Below, piece after piece: positions 37,389 through 46,088 of a DNA stretch of 64,000 nucleotides. The stretch lies in NCBI RefSeq assembly GCF_027922005.1, contig NZ_BSEV01000016.1, positions 124,001 through 188,000 of the forward strand. Direction: 5' to 3'. The notes under the pieces were generated by a model, which saw only the letters and a list, made by a program, of their open reading frames with translations, was not told the DNA's origin and did no database searches. This DNA is from Streptosporangium carneum. Lineage in GTDB: Bacteria > Actinomycetota > Actinomycetes > Streptosporangiales > Streptosporangiaceae. Every line of letters begins with the position of its first letter. Within the stretch, counting starts at the first letter, position 1. Position numbers and translations under genes: made by a program.

Positions 37389-38621
37389 TCAGAAGACCAG
37401 GCCGGCCCAGGGGGCGGGGTCCCACGACATCGCCGTCGACAGCTGCCTGACGGCTCCCGCCCGTGCCTCGCGCACCACCCCCGCGGCCTGGGGCGCCGCG
37501 AGCTGACGGCCGCCCAGATAGGCCGCGCCCAGCACGGAGACGGGAAGGGTCAGGTCCGCCTCCACGTCGTCCGCGCGGACGCACCTGGCGCCCGAGGTGT
37601 CCGCGGTCAGCCGCCAGCGGCCGGCGTTCCACGGGCAGAAGGCGTCCTCGACCTCGACGACCACGTCCACGGGCGCCGAGTAACGGCGTGAGGTGAGCGC
37701 CCGCTCGACGTCCACGAGGCGGATCCACAGCTCGTCCAGCCAGCCCGCGTTGAGCTGGCGCGGCTCGGCGAGCAGGTGGATCAGCGGGTCGTCCACGGGC
37801 CGCTGCGCCACCTTGACCCTGGAGACCAGGTCGCGGTCCAGCACGTGCCGCCAGAGCAGGGCGTAGGCGGCGGGGTCGAGGCCGAACAGTTCCTTGAGCC
37901 GTAGTTCGCCGTCCGGCAGGTCGTGCGCGGTGAAGCTCAGCTTGATCCGGAAGAGCGCGTAGCCCCTGGGGCCCTCGTCGTCCTCGACGACGACGGCGCG
38001 CAGCGGCCCCGCGCCTCCCTGGTCCGCCTCGTGGTCCGACAGCACCGAGTTCCAGCGCGCGGGCGTACGGGCGTAGAGCCCGGGGCGGCCGTCGAGCGCG
38101 GCCTCGAAGATCTTCTCGAAGGCGTTCCTCGACTCGGCGGGGGTGACGACGCGCAGCCGCAGCGAGGGATCGGTCGGGGCGTGCCCGACGAAGGCCGCGC
38201 TGTGCGTGGGAAGGTCGAAGAAGAGGTTGTCGGCGGCCCTGCCGTACCCGAAACGGCCGTAGATCGCCGCCTCCGACGCGTAGAGCGCGGCGACGGACTC
38301 GCCGCGCTCGCGGACGTCGTTCAGCTGGCGGGCCATCAGGCTTGACAGGACGCCCCTGCGGCGATGCGAGGGGAGCACGCCGACCGAGGTGACGCCCGCG
38401 ACCGGGATCGGTCCACCGGGCACCGTCATGGTGAAGCTGCAGACGCATGTCGCGCCCACCAGCAGGTCGCCCTCGAACGCCCCGAGCGAGCGGTCGAACT
38501 CCGCCAGGTCCTTGAACAGCTCCAGCCGGTGCGGGGGGACGGCGTTGCCGAACGCCTCCTCGTCCACTCCGATCCAGGCGGGAAAGTCGTTCTCGGTCAA
38601 AGGACGCAGGCTAAGGCTCAT
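37389..38621 (-). CDS. Eis-family GNAT N-acetyltransferase
   Basis: A 410-aa enzyme of the enhanced-intracellular-survival family. It has the tripartite Eis plan: an N-terminal GNAT domain with the acetyl-CoA loop VTSVGVLPSHRRRGVLSSLM, a second degenerate GNAT domain, and a C-terminal SCP2-like domain (about the last 110 residues). The C-terminal carboxylate at the end (AGLVF) is used as a catalytic group in Eis. Members acetylate amines, including aminoglycosides and protein lysines. Substrate unknown here. Confidence 0.9.
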   Translation of the reverse strand: MSLSLRPLTENDFPAWIGVDEEAFGNAVPPHRLELFKDLAEFDRSLGAFEGDLLVGATCVCSFTMTVPGGPIPVAGVTSVGVLPSHRRRGVLSSLMARQLNDVRERGESVAALYASEAAIYGRFGYGRAADNLFFDLPTHSAAFVGHAPTDPSLRLRVVTPAESRNAFEKIFEAALDGRPGLYARTPARWNSVLSDHEADQGGAGPLRAVVVEDDEGPRGYALFRIKLSFTAHDLPDGELRLKELFGLDPAAYALLWRHVLDRDLVSRVKVAQRPVDDPLIHLLAEPRQLNAGWLDELWIRLVDVERALTSRRYSAPVDVVVEVEDAFCPWNAGRWRLTADTSGARCVRADDVEADLTLPVSVLGAAYLGGRQLAAPQAAGVVREARAGAVRQLSTAMSWDPAPWAGLVF

Positions 38622-38739
38622 TTTTCCTACGGTAGAGGGGGCAAACCGTTCCGGCCATTCAATATCCGCCCTAAATGATCAAGGCATTGGTCAAGTGGGC
38701 TGCCCAAACGGGGGATAGACCGATACAGTCGAGCGCATC

Positions 38740-39855
38740 ATGAGTTCCCGTCCGGTGCCGCTGATCCCTCCGGCGCTCCGTGCGTTCCTGGTGAGGGTGC
38801 CCCTTCTGGTGCCCCTCGTACGGTTCCTGCGCCGTGGGCCGTTGGCGCGCGACCGAAACCTGCTCATCACGCTGATCGTGCTCACCCTGGTGGTCGGCGG
38901 ACTGGCCTCCAGGGTCTCCATGGAGTGGTTCTCCCCGGCGCTCATGATCCCGATCACTCTCGTCGGCGGCCTCCAGCTCAGGCTGCGCAGCCTGGCCAAG
39001 CTGCTGTGCGCGGTCGCCGTCGCCCTCCTCTACGTGGGTGTGACGCGCGGGATCGGGCACATCGGCCCCGGCCTGCTGGCCACCTTCGGCTTCACCGGCG
39101 TGCTGGCCGCCCTGATGGCCCGTACCAGGGGCAAGCTCGGCGTGCAGGGCCTGCGCGGCGACGCGATGCTGCTCGAGCTGCGCGACCGGCTCAAGAACCA
39201 GAGCGAGCTGCCCAGGCTGCCCAAGGACTGGGACTCACGGGTCGTGCTGAACCAGGCGGGCGGCTCCTCCTTCGGCGGAGACTTCCTGGTCTCCATGCGC
39301 CAGGGCGACACGGTCGAGCTCGCCCTGGTCGACGTGTCGGGCAAGGGCGTCGACGCGGGAACCAGGGCGCTGATGCTGTCGGGGACCTTCGGCGGCCTGC
39401 TCGGCTCGGTCACGGACTTCCTGGCCGCCTGCAACGCCTACCTGCACCGCCAGCGCGAGGCGGAGGGCTTCGTCACCGCCGTGCACGTGCGGCTCAACCT
39501 CGCCACGGGCGAATACGTGATCACCTCCGCGGGGCACCCGCCCGTGGTGAAGTTCGAGGCGGGCGCGGGCACCTGGCGGGTCTCCCCGGCAAAGGGCGTG
39601 GTCCTGGGCGTGGTGCCCGACCTGCACTGCGAGCCCGACCGTGGGATGCTCCGCAAGGGCGACGCGCTCATGCTCTACACCGACGGGCTGATAGAGCAGC
39701 CGGGGCGCGACATCGACGCGGGCCTCGACCGGCTGCTGGGGGAGGCGGACCGCCTGCTGCCCTCCGGTTTCAGGGGCGGCGCCCGCAACCTGGTCGCCTC
39801 CATGTCGGCGGGGCACAACGACGACTGCGCGCTGATCCTCATCTGGCGTCCCTGA
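38740..39855 (+). CDS. Membrane-anchored SpoIIE/PP2C-type protein phosphatase
   Basis: A 371-aa protein. Residues about 35-125 hold three or four membrane helices, followed by a SpoIIE-type phosphatase domain with GGDFLVSM, ALVDVSGKGVDAGTRAL, ITSAGHPPVV, LYTDGLIEQ and the C-terminal HNDDCALILI. These are the metal-binding aspartates of the PPM family. Such enzymes dephosphorylate anti-anti-sigma factors. It is alone here, without sigma or anti-sigma genes. Confidence 0.9.
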   Translation: MSSRPVPLIPPALRAFLVRVPLLVPLVRFLRRGPLARDRNLLITLIVLTLVVGGLASRVSMEWFSPALMIPITLVGGLQLRLRSLAKLLCAVAVALLYVGVTRGIGHIGPGLLATFGFTGVLAALMARTRGKLGVQGLRGDAMLLELRDRLKNQSELPRLPKDWDSRVVLNQAGGSSFGGDFLVSMRQGDTVELALVDVSGKGVDAGTRALMLSGTFGGLLGSVTDFLAACNAYLHRQREAEGFVTAVHVRLNLATGEYVITSAGHPPVVKFEAGAGTWRVSPAKGVVLGVVPDLHCEPDRGMLRKGDALMLYTDGLIEQPGRDIDAGLDRLLGEADRLLPSGFRGGARNLVASMSAGHNDDCALILIWRP

Positions 39856-39936
39856 ACGACCGGCGCGGGCGCGAGACGTCGCGGTCCGCAGTTTCCCGGC
39901 CTGGGCGGTGCGACGGGCCCGCCCGGACGTGAGGCG

Positions 39937-40542
39937 TCACAGCCAGCCGGAGTCGCTGGCGATGCGCACGGCGTCGAGACGGCTGCGAGCCTGGGTCTTG
40001 CACATGATCCGCGACAGGTGGTTGCGGACCGTTCCAACGGACAGGAAGAGCTGATCGGCGATCTCGCTGGAGCGGGCTCCGAGCGCGGCCAGCCTGAGCA
40101 CGTCCATCTCCCTGCGGGTCAGCGGGTTCTCCGCCACCTCGAGGGCGGCGACCGCGAGCTCGGCGTCCACCGCCCTGTGACCGGCCGCGACCCTGCGGAC
40201 GCCGCCCGCCAGTTGCTCCGGGCTCACGTCCAGGCTCATGAGCCCCAGGGCGTGCACGGCGAAGGCCCGCCGGACGTGGCCCGGCTTCGGGTGGCGCGAC
40301 AGCAGCAGGATCCGGCAGCGGGGCGCGCGCTCGTGCAGCGCGAGCGCGAGCGCGAAGCCGTCGACGCCGGGGAGCTCCAGGTCGAGGACCGCCGTTTCCG
40401 GCTCGTGCTCCAGGACGGCGGGCACGACCGCCCCGCCGTCGCCGATCTCGGCGACGACCTTCAGATCGGGCTCGCACTCCAGTGAGGCCACCAGGCCCCG
40501 GCGAACCATGGGCTGGTGCTCGGCAACCAGGATCCCGATCAC
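39937..40542 (-). CDS. NarL/LuxR-family response regulator with atypical receiver
   Basis: A 201-aa regulator. The receiver keeps the phosphorylation-site Asp in AVLDLELPG, but the usual acidic pair at the start is EH (LVAEHQPMVRRGL) and the conserved Lys of the LLKD motif is missing (GLMSLDVSPEQ). The C-terminal LuxR HTH is normal (LTRREMDVLRLAALGARSSEIADQLFLSVGTVRNHLSRIMCKT). GTG start with GAGGAAG upstream. No histidine kinase is adjacent. It may work without phosphorylation or with a weak signal. Confidence 0.88.
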   Translation of the reverse strand: MIGILVAEHQPMVRRGLVASLECEPDLKVVAEIGDGGAVVPAVLEHEPETAVLDLELPGVDGFALALALHERAPRCRILLLSRHPKPGHVRRAFAVHALGLMSLDVSPEQLAGGVRRVAAGHRAVDAELAVAALEVAENPLTRREMDVLRLAALGARSSEIADQLFLSVGTVRNHLSRIMCKTQARSRLDAVRIASDSGWL

Positions 40543-40735
40543 GTTCTTCCTCTCGCCTTTTCCCGCAGGGTGATCGAACGGTCGCTCACCGTCAACGAAG
40601 TCTCTCTGTTCGGTCACGTATGTGCAAGTGGCCGGACCGGGCGGGCTCCGCCGTCGCGGAGCCTGGGGCCGTGATAATTCGGCTAATCTCTTAGGGGGCG
40701 TTGTCCATGGCTCCGCGACCGGGGGGTAAGAACCT

Positions 40736-42043
40736 GTGGGCTGGCTATTCGTGGTCGGGATCGTCGTCTTCCTCTTGGGGCTCATGGTCTCGATCGCCCT
40801 GCACGAGATAGGTCACCTGGTTCCGGCGAAGCTCTTCGGCGTCAAGGTCACCCAGTACATGGTCGGATTCGGGCCGACCATGTGGTCGCGGCGCAGGGGT
40901 GAGACCCAGTACGGCATCAAGTGGTTCCCGTTCGGCGGTTACATCCGGATGATCGGCATGCTCCCGCCCAGGCCCACCGACGACCCCAACAAGGTGCGCT
41001 CGGTCTCCACCGGCCCGTGGCAGGCCCTGATCGAGAACGCCCGTGACGTGGCGCTCGAGGAGGTCGAGCCCGGCGACGAGGACCGCGTCTTCTACCGCAA
41101 GCCGTGGTGGCAGAAGGTCATCATCATGGCCGGCGGCCCCGCGATGAACTTCGTGCTGGCCTTCGTCATCTTCGCCTTCGTCATCATGACCTTCGGCGTT
41201 CCCGTGCTGAAGCCGGTCGTCGCCACGATGACCAAGTGCGTCATCCCCTACAGCGAGTCGCTGAAGCCGGGGCGCACGTGCACCGAGTCCGACCCGCTGA
41301 CGCCCGCGGTGCAGGCGGGCGTCAAGGTGGGCGACCGGATCGTCTCCTTCGACGGGACCCCCGTCTCCTCCTGGGAGGAGGCCACGAAGAGGATCCGCGG
41401 CCACGGGGCCGGGCCCGTCGTCCTCGGCGTGGTGAGGGACGGCAAGCCGCAGACGCTGAACGTCACCCTGATCGCTCAGGACCGGCCGAACGTCGACGAC
41501 CCCAAGAAGATCGAAAAGAACGTCGGCTTCCTCGGCGTGGCCCCCACGCAGGTCATGGAGACGCAGGGCTTCGGCTACGTCGTCGGCCACATGGTGGACC
41601 TCACCGGCAGGGCCGCCCAGTCGATGATCAACCTGCCGGAGAAGATGGTCGGCGTCTGGAACGCGGCCTTCTCCGGTGAGGAACGCGATCCGAACGGGCC
41701 GGTGGGCGTCGTGGGCGCGGGCCGGATCGGCGGTGAGATCGCCGCCTCCTCCGCTCCCGCGGAGAACAAGCTGTTCGCCATGCTGAGCCTGCTGGCCGGG
41801 TTCAACCTGGCCATCGGCATGTTCAACCTGATCCCGCTGCTGCCGCTCGACGGCGGGCACATCGCGGGCGGTCTCTGGGAGGGGATCAAGCGGGCCTTCG
41901 CCCGGGTGACCCGCAGGCCCGAGCCGCGGCACGTGGACATCGCCAAGGTCCTCCCGCTGACCTACGCGCTGGCCTTCGCGATGATGATCATGTTCGGTCT
42001 GCTCCTGTACGCGGACCTGGTGAACCCCCTCCGTCTCGGCTGA
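40736..42043 (+). CDS. Site-2 zinc metalloprotease (RseP/M50)
   Basis: A 435-aa intramembrane protease of the RseP/Rip1 type that cuts membrane-bound anti-sigma factors or other targets. The zinc site HEIGH is in the first membrane helix, a PDZ domain lies near residues 185-260 (AGVKVGDRIVSFDGTPVSSW), and the second zinc motif NLIPLLPLDGGHI is in the third helix. The GTG start follows GGGGGGTAAG. In many actinobacteria this gene sits between dxr and ispG; neither is visible here, a departure from that order. Confidence 0.93.
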   Translation: MGWLFVVGIVVFLLGLMVSIALHEIGHLVPAKLFGVKVTQYMVGFGPTMWSRRRGETQYGIKWFPFGGYIRMIGMLPPRPTDDPNKVRSVSTGPWQALIENARDVALEEVEPGDEDRVFYRKPWWQKVIIMAGGPAMNFVLAFVIFAFVIMTFGVPVLKPVVATMTKCVIPYSESLKPGRTCTESDPLTPAVQAGVKVGDRIVSFDGTPVSSWEEATKRIRGHGAGPVVLGVVRDGKPQTLNVTLIAQDRPNVDDPKKIEKNVGFLGVAPTQVMETQGFGYVVGHMVDLTGRAAQSMINLPEKMVGVWNAAFSGEERDPNGPVGVVGAGRIGGEIAASSAPAENKLFAMLSLLAGFNLAIGMFNLIPLLPLDGGHIAGGLWEGIKRAFARVTRRPEPRHVDIAKVLPLTYALAFAMMIMFGLLLYADLVNPLRLG

Positions 42044-42094
42044 TCGCCGCCGCGGTCCGCACAGCGTGTGCCGGGCGTACGGCGCGCAGGTCGA

Positions 42095-42100
42095 TAAGGT
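42095..42100 (+). promoter_or_regulatory. Leaderless -10 box
   Basis: TAAGGT ends 6 nt before the GTG at 42107 and no SD is present. Confidence 0.4.
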
Positions 42101-42106
42101 TGTGCC

Positions 42107-42637
42107 GTGGACGATGGAACGCCGGGGGCGGCGATCGACGTGGCGCTGTTCCGGTTGCGCCGGATCTGGGCGCGGCCGCTGCGCACGCGCAAGGCCGCCG
42201 ACCCGCAGCGGGCGGTGCAGATGTCGAACGTGATGGTCGTGCACGCCGTGCACAAGCTGAGTCTGGACGTGCCCGAGGTGACCGTCGGAGCCGTCGCCGA
42301 GCAACTGGACGTCGACCCCTCGACGGCCAGCAGGCTGGTCAACGACGCGATCGGCGCGGGGTTCGTCGAACGGGAGGAGTCCGAGGTCGACGCCAGGCGG
42401 GCCAGGCTGATGCTGAGCCCTCGGGGACGGCGCGTGCTCGAGGTGGTCGTCGACTCGCGGCGGACCTACCTGGACGGGCTGATCGCCGACTGGGACGAGG
42501 CGGACCGCGCGACCTTCGCCCGGCTGCTCACCCGCTTCGCCGAGGCGACCGTGGCCCGCCCGCCCGACCTGGCCGGCATCGACCGGCGCATCGTGGAGGC
42601 GATCGAGGAGCCCGCCGCCACCGGCACCCTCTCGTGA
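42107..42637 (+). CDS. MarR-family transcriptional regulator
   Basis: A 176-aa winged-helix regulator. The recognition region VGAVAEQLDVDPSTASRLVNDAIGAGFVEREES and the wing VDARRARLMLSPRGRRVLE are typical MarR. It starts with GTG, probably leaderless. It is followed by the accessory patch starting at 42.6 kb; it may control itself or the epoxide-hydrolase region. Ligand unknown. Confidence 0.88.
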   Translation: MDDGTPGAAIDVALFRLRRIWARPLRTRKAADPQRAVQMSNVMVVHAVHKLSLDVPEVTVGAVAEQLDVDPSTASRLVNDAIGAGFVEREESEVDARRARLMLSPRGRRVLEVVVDSRRTYLDGLIADWDEADRATFARLLTRFAEATVARPPDLAGIDRRIVEAIEEPAATGTLS

Positions 42638-42695
42638 GAGCGTCGACCGCTCCCGTCTGAGGCCGCCGGTCGCTCTACCACGTCCTGACACACCC

Positions 42696-43157
42696 TCACC
42701 CGACAAGTTGACAACGCCACTCGGAGTCTTCGCGTCCGAGGTCAGCCCTGGGCTTGCCGCCCGTTCGCTGCCTCGGCGACGACGGCCGCGATTCGGCCGG
42801 CCCGCGTTGCCGGCCGCGCCGTTCCATTTCGGCGGCGCGTTGGCGGCTGAGTCGGGACCAAGGGCTCTTGGCTTTTCGGGGGGTGATCAGCTGGAGGCCA
42901 CGGTCGTCGCCGAGGAGGTTGGCGGTCGAATCGATCCACCCGAAGCAGATCGCTTCTTCGACTACTTCGGGGTAGGGGCATCGTGGTCGGCCGGTGCCGG
43001 TGCGCCACGAGCACAGCCACACGCCGCGGGTCGACGTGTGGTTGTGCTCGAGCCACGAGCGCCATTGCGGCCGAGTCTCGACGTGGTGGATCGGGTAGTC
43101 GAACCTCCACGTGGCGGGGTGTTCGGACGCCGACGGTGGGGGTTGCGCAGAGGTCAC
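42696..43157 (-). pseudogene. Frameshifted YdeI/OmpD-associated family gene
   Basis: The first about 110 codons read as a YdeI-like protein (EEAICFGWIDSTANLL, ITPRKAKSPWSRLSRQRAAEM). After MERRG the frame turns into arginine/serine-rich text without family likeness, while the next frame gives AGRIAAVVAEAANG, the expected continuation. A frameshift near 42830 is therefore likely. A sequencing error is possible. Family function is unknown. The codon use is less GC3-rich than in the core genes around it. Confidence 0.6.
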
Positions 43158-43217
43158 GTATGTCTTCGGTGTCGAGCGGAACGGTCACTTCCCGGATGCC
43201 GGCCGGTCATATCGCGC

Positions 43218-44162
43218 TCAGGTGGCATCCTGCTGTTCCAGCCACTTCACAATCGCTTGGTTCGTTTCTTCCGGCTTCTCTTGCTGGATCCAGTGACCGC
43301 AGTCAAGGCTGACCACCTCCACGTTGGGCACGAACTCCGCCAGGTTCGCACCCCGTGCGATCACATCCCTGTCGCCATAGATCATGAGTGCGGGCTGTCG
43401 GATGATCGGGTCCACGTCCGCCAGCAGGTGCCAGTTGCGGTCGAGGTTCCGGTACCAGTTGACGCTGCCCGTGAATCCCGATGATTCGAAGGCGGAGACG
43501 AGGACGGCCAGTTCGCTGTCGCTCATGATGGGCTCACCGAGTGGTGTTTCCGCTCTGGCGAGGTTGATCAGCGCCATGCCCGGCTGAGGCTCTCTGGGGG
43601 GCTCGTTCTTCCGGTACAGGTTGCGGAGGAACTGGAAGGTGTGCTCTTCGAATACGGCGTCCGCGACGCCCGGCTGTCGATTGAAGTGGACGAAGTAGAA
43701 GTCGCCGCCGAGCATGTCTTCCATGAACTCGATCCAGGGCTTCTCTCCGCGCGCCTGGTAGGGCAGGCTCAGGTTGATCACCTTGTTCACACGGTTGGGG
43801 TGCAACAGGGTCAGTCCCCAGACGACGAACGCCCCCCAGTCATGGCCGACGAAGGTGGCGTCTTCGTATCCATAGTGGTCGAGGAGTGCGACGAGGTCAC
43901 CTGACAGGTGTTCGATGTCGTAGTCCGTCACTTCGGTCGGGCGGGATGAGTTGCCGTAACCCCGCTGGTTCGGTGCGATGACGTGGTAGCCGGCTGCGGC
44001 GAGGGCGGGCATCTGGTGGCGCCAGGAGAAGGCGTGCTCCGGCCAGCCGTGGCAGAGCACGATGGGTTTTCCCGCGTTTTCTCGGCCCGCTTCGAAGACT
44101 TCGAGTTCCACACCGTTGACCGGAATAAGGGTGGGCTTGGGAAAACCGGCTGGATTGAGCAT
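43218..44162 (-). CDS. Epoxide hydrolase-type alpha/beta hydrolase
   Basis: A 314-aa hydrolase. The oxyanion motif LCHGWPEHAFSW, nucleophile Asp in VGHDWGA, acid in YGDRDVIARG and base His in DCGHWIQQEKPEE match soluble epoxide hydrolases (HGWP type with catalytic Asp rather than Ser). It would open an epoxide to a diol; haloacetate or ester hydrolysis are less likely. The ATG at 44162 follows GAGGAAA. It is divergent from a WYL regulator across a perfect operator palindrome, so is probably inducible. Confidence 0.88.
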   Translation of the reverse strand: MLNPAGFPKPTLIPVNGVELEVFEAGRENAGKPIVLCHGWPEHAFSWRHQMPALAAAGYHVIAPNQRGYGNSSRPTEVTDYDIEHLSGDLVALLDHYGYEDATFVGHDWGAFVVWGLTLLHPNRVNKVINLSLPYQARGEKPWIEFMEDMLGGDFYFVHFNRQPGVADAVFEEHTFQFLRNLYRKNEPPREPQPGMALINLARAETPLGEPIMSDSELAVLVSAFESSGFTGSVNWYRNLDRNWHLLADVDPIIRQPALMIYGDRDVIARGANLAEFVPNVEVVSLDCGHWIQQEKPEETNQAIVKWLEQQDAT

Positions 44163-44301
44163 TGCGTTTCCTCTCTGTCTTTTCGGGGTGACCGGGCGAC
44201 GAGGGTTCCCGAAGACGGCGTCGGCGCACCCCTGATGGGCTGGGGGGTGTTCGCTTGTGGTCGACCTCGTCGGTGAGGTCAGGTCGCCATCCTGCCAACC
44301 G

Positions 44302-44326
44302 AAACCGGTCACCTCATGACCGGTTT
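44302..44326. promoter_or_regulatory. Perfect operator palindrome between epoxide hydrolase and WYL regulator
   Basis: AAACCGGTCA (44302-44311) and TGACCGGTTT (44317-44326) are exact 10-bp inverted arms separated by 5 bp. It lies 20 bp before the regulator's GTG and 140 bp before the hydrolase start, the right place for a divergent-control site. Confidence 0.65.
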
Positions 44327-44346
44327 TATGTGGAAGTGTTGTCGGC

Positions 44347-45294
44347 GTGCGAACCGACCGGCTGGTGGCCATCCTCCTCTTGCTGCAACGGCGCGAGCAG
44401 GTGACAGCAGCAGAGGTCGCCCGGGAACTGGAGGTCTCCGAGCGCACCGCCCGCCGCGACCTCGACGCCCTGGCCATGGCCGGGGTGCCCGTGTACTCCA
44501 TGCAGGGCCGAAGCGGCGGCTGGCGCCTCGTGGGCGGCGCCCGCACCGACCTGTCCGGGTTGACCGCGAGTGAGGCCCGCGCCCTGTTCCTGGTTGCCGG
44601 CCAGGCCTCGGCTGCGACGCCGGCCGTGAAAGCGGCTCTGCGCAAGCTCGTCCATGCCCTGCCGGAGCCCTTCCGGGTGCAGGCCGAGGCGGCAGCGTCG
44701 TCGTTGGTCATGGACCCGCAACGATGGGGGTCGAGTCGGATCGAGCACCGGCCACCTCGCCTCCTCGACGAACTCCAGGACGCGGTGATCCGCGGCGTCC
44801 AGGTGCGGCTCGGCTACGTCGACCGCGAAGGCACCGACACTGAGAGAACCGTCCACCCGCTGGGCATCGTCGCCAAAGGACCGACGTGGTACCTCGTCAC
44901 CAACACTGACGCCGGTCGACGGACGTTCCGGATCGACCGCGTGTCATCCGTCGAGCCGACCGACGATCCCGTGCACCGACCCGAGGGGTTCGACCTCGCT
45001 GAGAGCTGGAGGGAGATCGCCGACGAAGTCGAGCGAAGGCGAACCCCCCTCGAAGTCCAGGCCGTGTGCACTCCCGAAGGGATCGGCAAGCTCCGAATGT
45101 CGCTTGGGGACCGGCTTGAGGTTGGAGGTTCCACGATCGACGGCCGCATCGAGGTCGTGATCCGCGGCTACAACGAGTACGCGCTCGCGGGCGAGCTCGC
45201 CGGACTGGTCGAATGGCTCGAAGTGACCGGCCCACCCGGTGTGCGGGACCACCTCACCTTGATCGGCAACGCGCTCACCGAGCGATACGGCTGA
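44347..45294 (+). CDS. YafY-type HTH-WYL transcriptional regulator
   Basis: A 315-aa regulator. The N-terminal HTH_11-type winged helix (RLVAILLLLQRREQVTAAEVARELEVSERTARRDLDALAMAG) is followed by the WYL sensor domain (VRLGYVDREG, then GPTWYLVTNTDAGRRTFRIDRV) and the WCX C-terminal extension. Codons are less extreme in GC3 than core genes. It is divergent from the epoxide hydrolase gene, with a 25-bp palindrome between them; it likely controls that gene and itself. Confidence 0.9.
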   Translation: MRTDRLVAILLLLQRREQVTAAEVARELEVSERTARRDLDALAMAGVPVYSMQGRSGGWRLVGGARTDLSGLTASEARALFLVAGQASAATPAVKAALRKLVHALPEPFRVQAEAAASSLVMDPQRWGSSRIEHRPPRLLDELQDAVIRGVQVRLGYVDREGTDTERTVHPLGIVAKGPTWYLVTNTDAGRRTFRIDRVSSVEPTDDPVHRPEGFDLAESWREIADEVERRRTPLEVQAVCTPEGIGKLRMSLGDRLEVGGSTIDGRIEVVIRGYNEYALAGELAGLVEWLEVTGPPGVRDHLTLIGNALTERYG

Positions 45295-45446
45295 GACAAC
45301 CCCGACGACCCCTGCCTGGATCTTTCACCGCAGCCGCGCAGTGATCTTGTGCCCGGCCAGTCCACGCCGTGCCCCGGCAGTACGACAAGTACAAGGCGAT
45401 CCGGGGCTCGTCCGCGATGATCCGGGCGCGGCGCGGGCGGCGGGTC

Positions 45447-45596
45447 TCACCCGGTGCCGGTGACCAGCCGACGAACCTGAGAGGCCGACATTTCGATGCC
45501 ACGGTCGGCAAGAGGCGGTGCCAGGTCGGTGGTGTGGAACATGCCGCGGCACGCCATCAGCTCCCGCAGATGCCACCGATAACCGACCGAACGCAT
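45447..45596 (-). pseudogene. Truncated XRE-type HTH gene of a mobile element
   Basis: A 49-aa fragment (MRSVGYRWHLRELMACRG, then TTDLAPPLADRGIEMSASQ, ending VRRLVTGTG) matches the N-terminal two thirds of the HTH protein that accompanies tyrosine recombinases in actinobacterial mobile elements. It stops early where such proteins continue with the segment about counting L-S-L and CDILGCTPNDL. It lies beside recombinase remains in the same direction, as in intact elements. Confidence 0.55.
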
Positions 45597-45619
45597 CACC
45601 AACCCCTTGCAGTCCCGCA

Positions 45620-45889
45620 TCAAGGACCTCGCGTAGCGCGTTGTTCATGAAGTCCGACCCGGCATGAGTGTCGATGTCACCTGGCGTCCACTGCCATGGA
45701 GAAGAAGCGGTGAACGCGGCGAACCGGCGCACCGGGTCCACTCTCGTTTTGATCGTCGAGGCCGCCGGCAGCCTGCTGCCGCTCCCATCCGGTCAACATC
45801 GCATCGAACACCGCCTGTGCCGGGTGCGGCGGCACCACGCCGTCGGTGAGCACCAGGTGCGCGGCGCTCTCGAGGGGGACTCGTCTCAC
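45620..45889 (-). pseudogene. Decayed tyrosine recombinase (integrase) N-terminal fragment
   Basis: One frame gives PAQAVFDAMLTGWERQQ and the next gives DPVRRFAAFTASSPWQWTPGDID; together they are the SAM-like core-binding start of actinobacterial phage-type integrases, which reads F-A-F-T-x-x-Y-P-W-Q-W-T-P. A frameshift near 45745 separates them and the catalytic C-terminal domain is missing. The area 45295-45960 contains no intact gene. It marks an old mobile-element insertion. Confidence 0.6.
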
Positions 45890-45955
45890 TCCTCACCGCC
45901 TCGCGTCAGGTGCGAGACCGTCGCAGCCAACGCGAGATCGGAGAAGGGGAATCAA

Positions 45956-45999
45956 TAAAAAAGCAGGTCAACCCCCTGAAGAAGCAATGTCACCTGCTC
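45956..45999 (-). terminator. Terminator of the c-di-AMP-controlled gene
   Basis: On the minus strand AGCAGGT (45998-45992 complement) pairs with ACCTGCT and is followed by TTTTTTATT. The stem is 7 bp with a long loop and the U-run is good. It lies 90 nt after the stop of the 323-aa secreted-protein gene. Confidence 0.45.
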
Positions 46000-46088
46000 A
46001 GGACGGTCAGGCTCCAGACGTCCTTCTACCAGCTCGAACACAGTCTTCGTACGTGGGAATTCTGCAACAGATGCGATTTCCCTCTGTT

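Noticed and set aside
40745-42706. A 653-codon minus-strand frame across the site-2 protease and MarR genes
   Set aside because: Antisense to two well-supported genes and without any domain.
45369-45650. A 93-codon plus-strand frame (MPRQYDKYKAIRG...)
   Set aside because: It is antisense to the better-matching HTH and recombinase remnants and has no SD.
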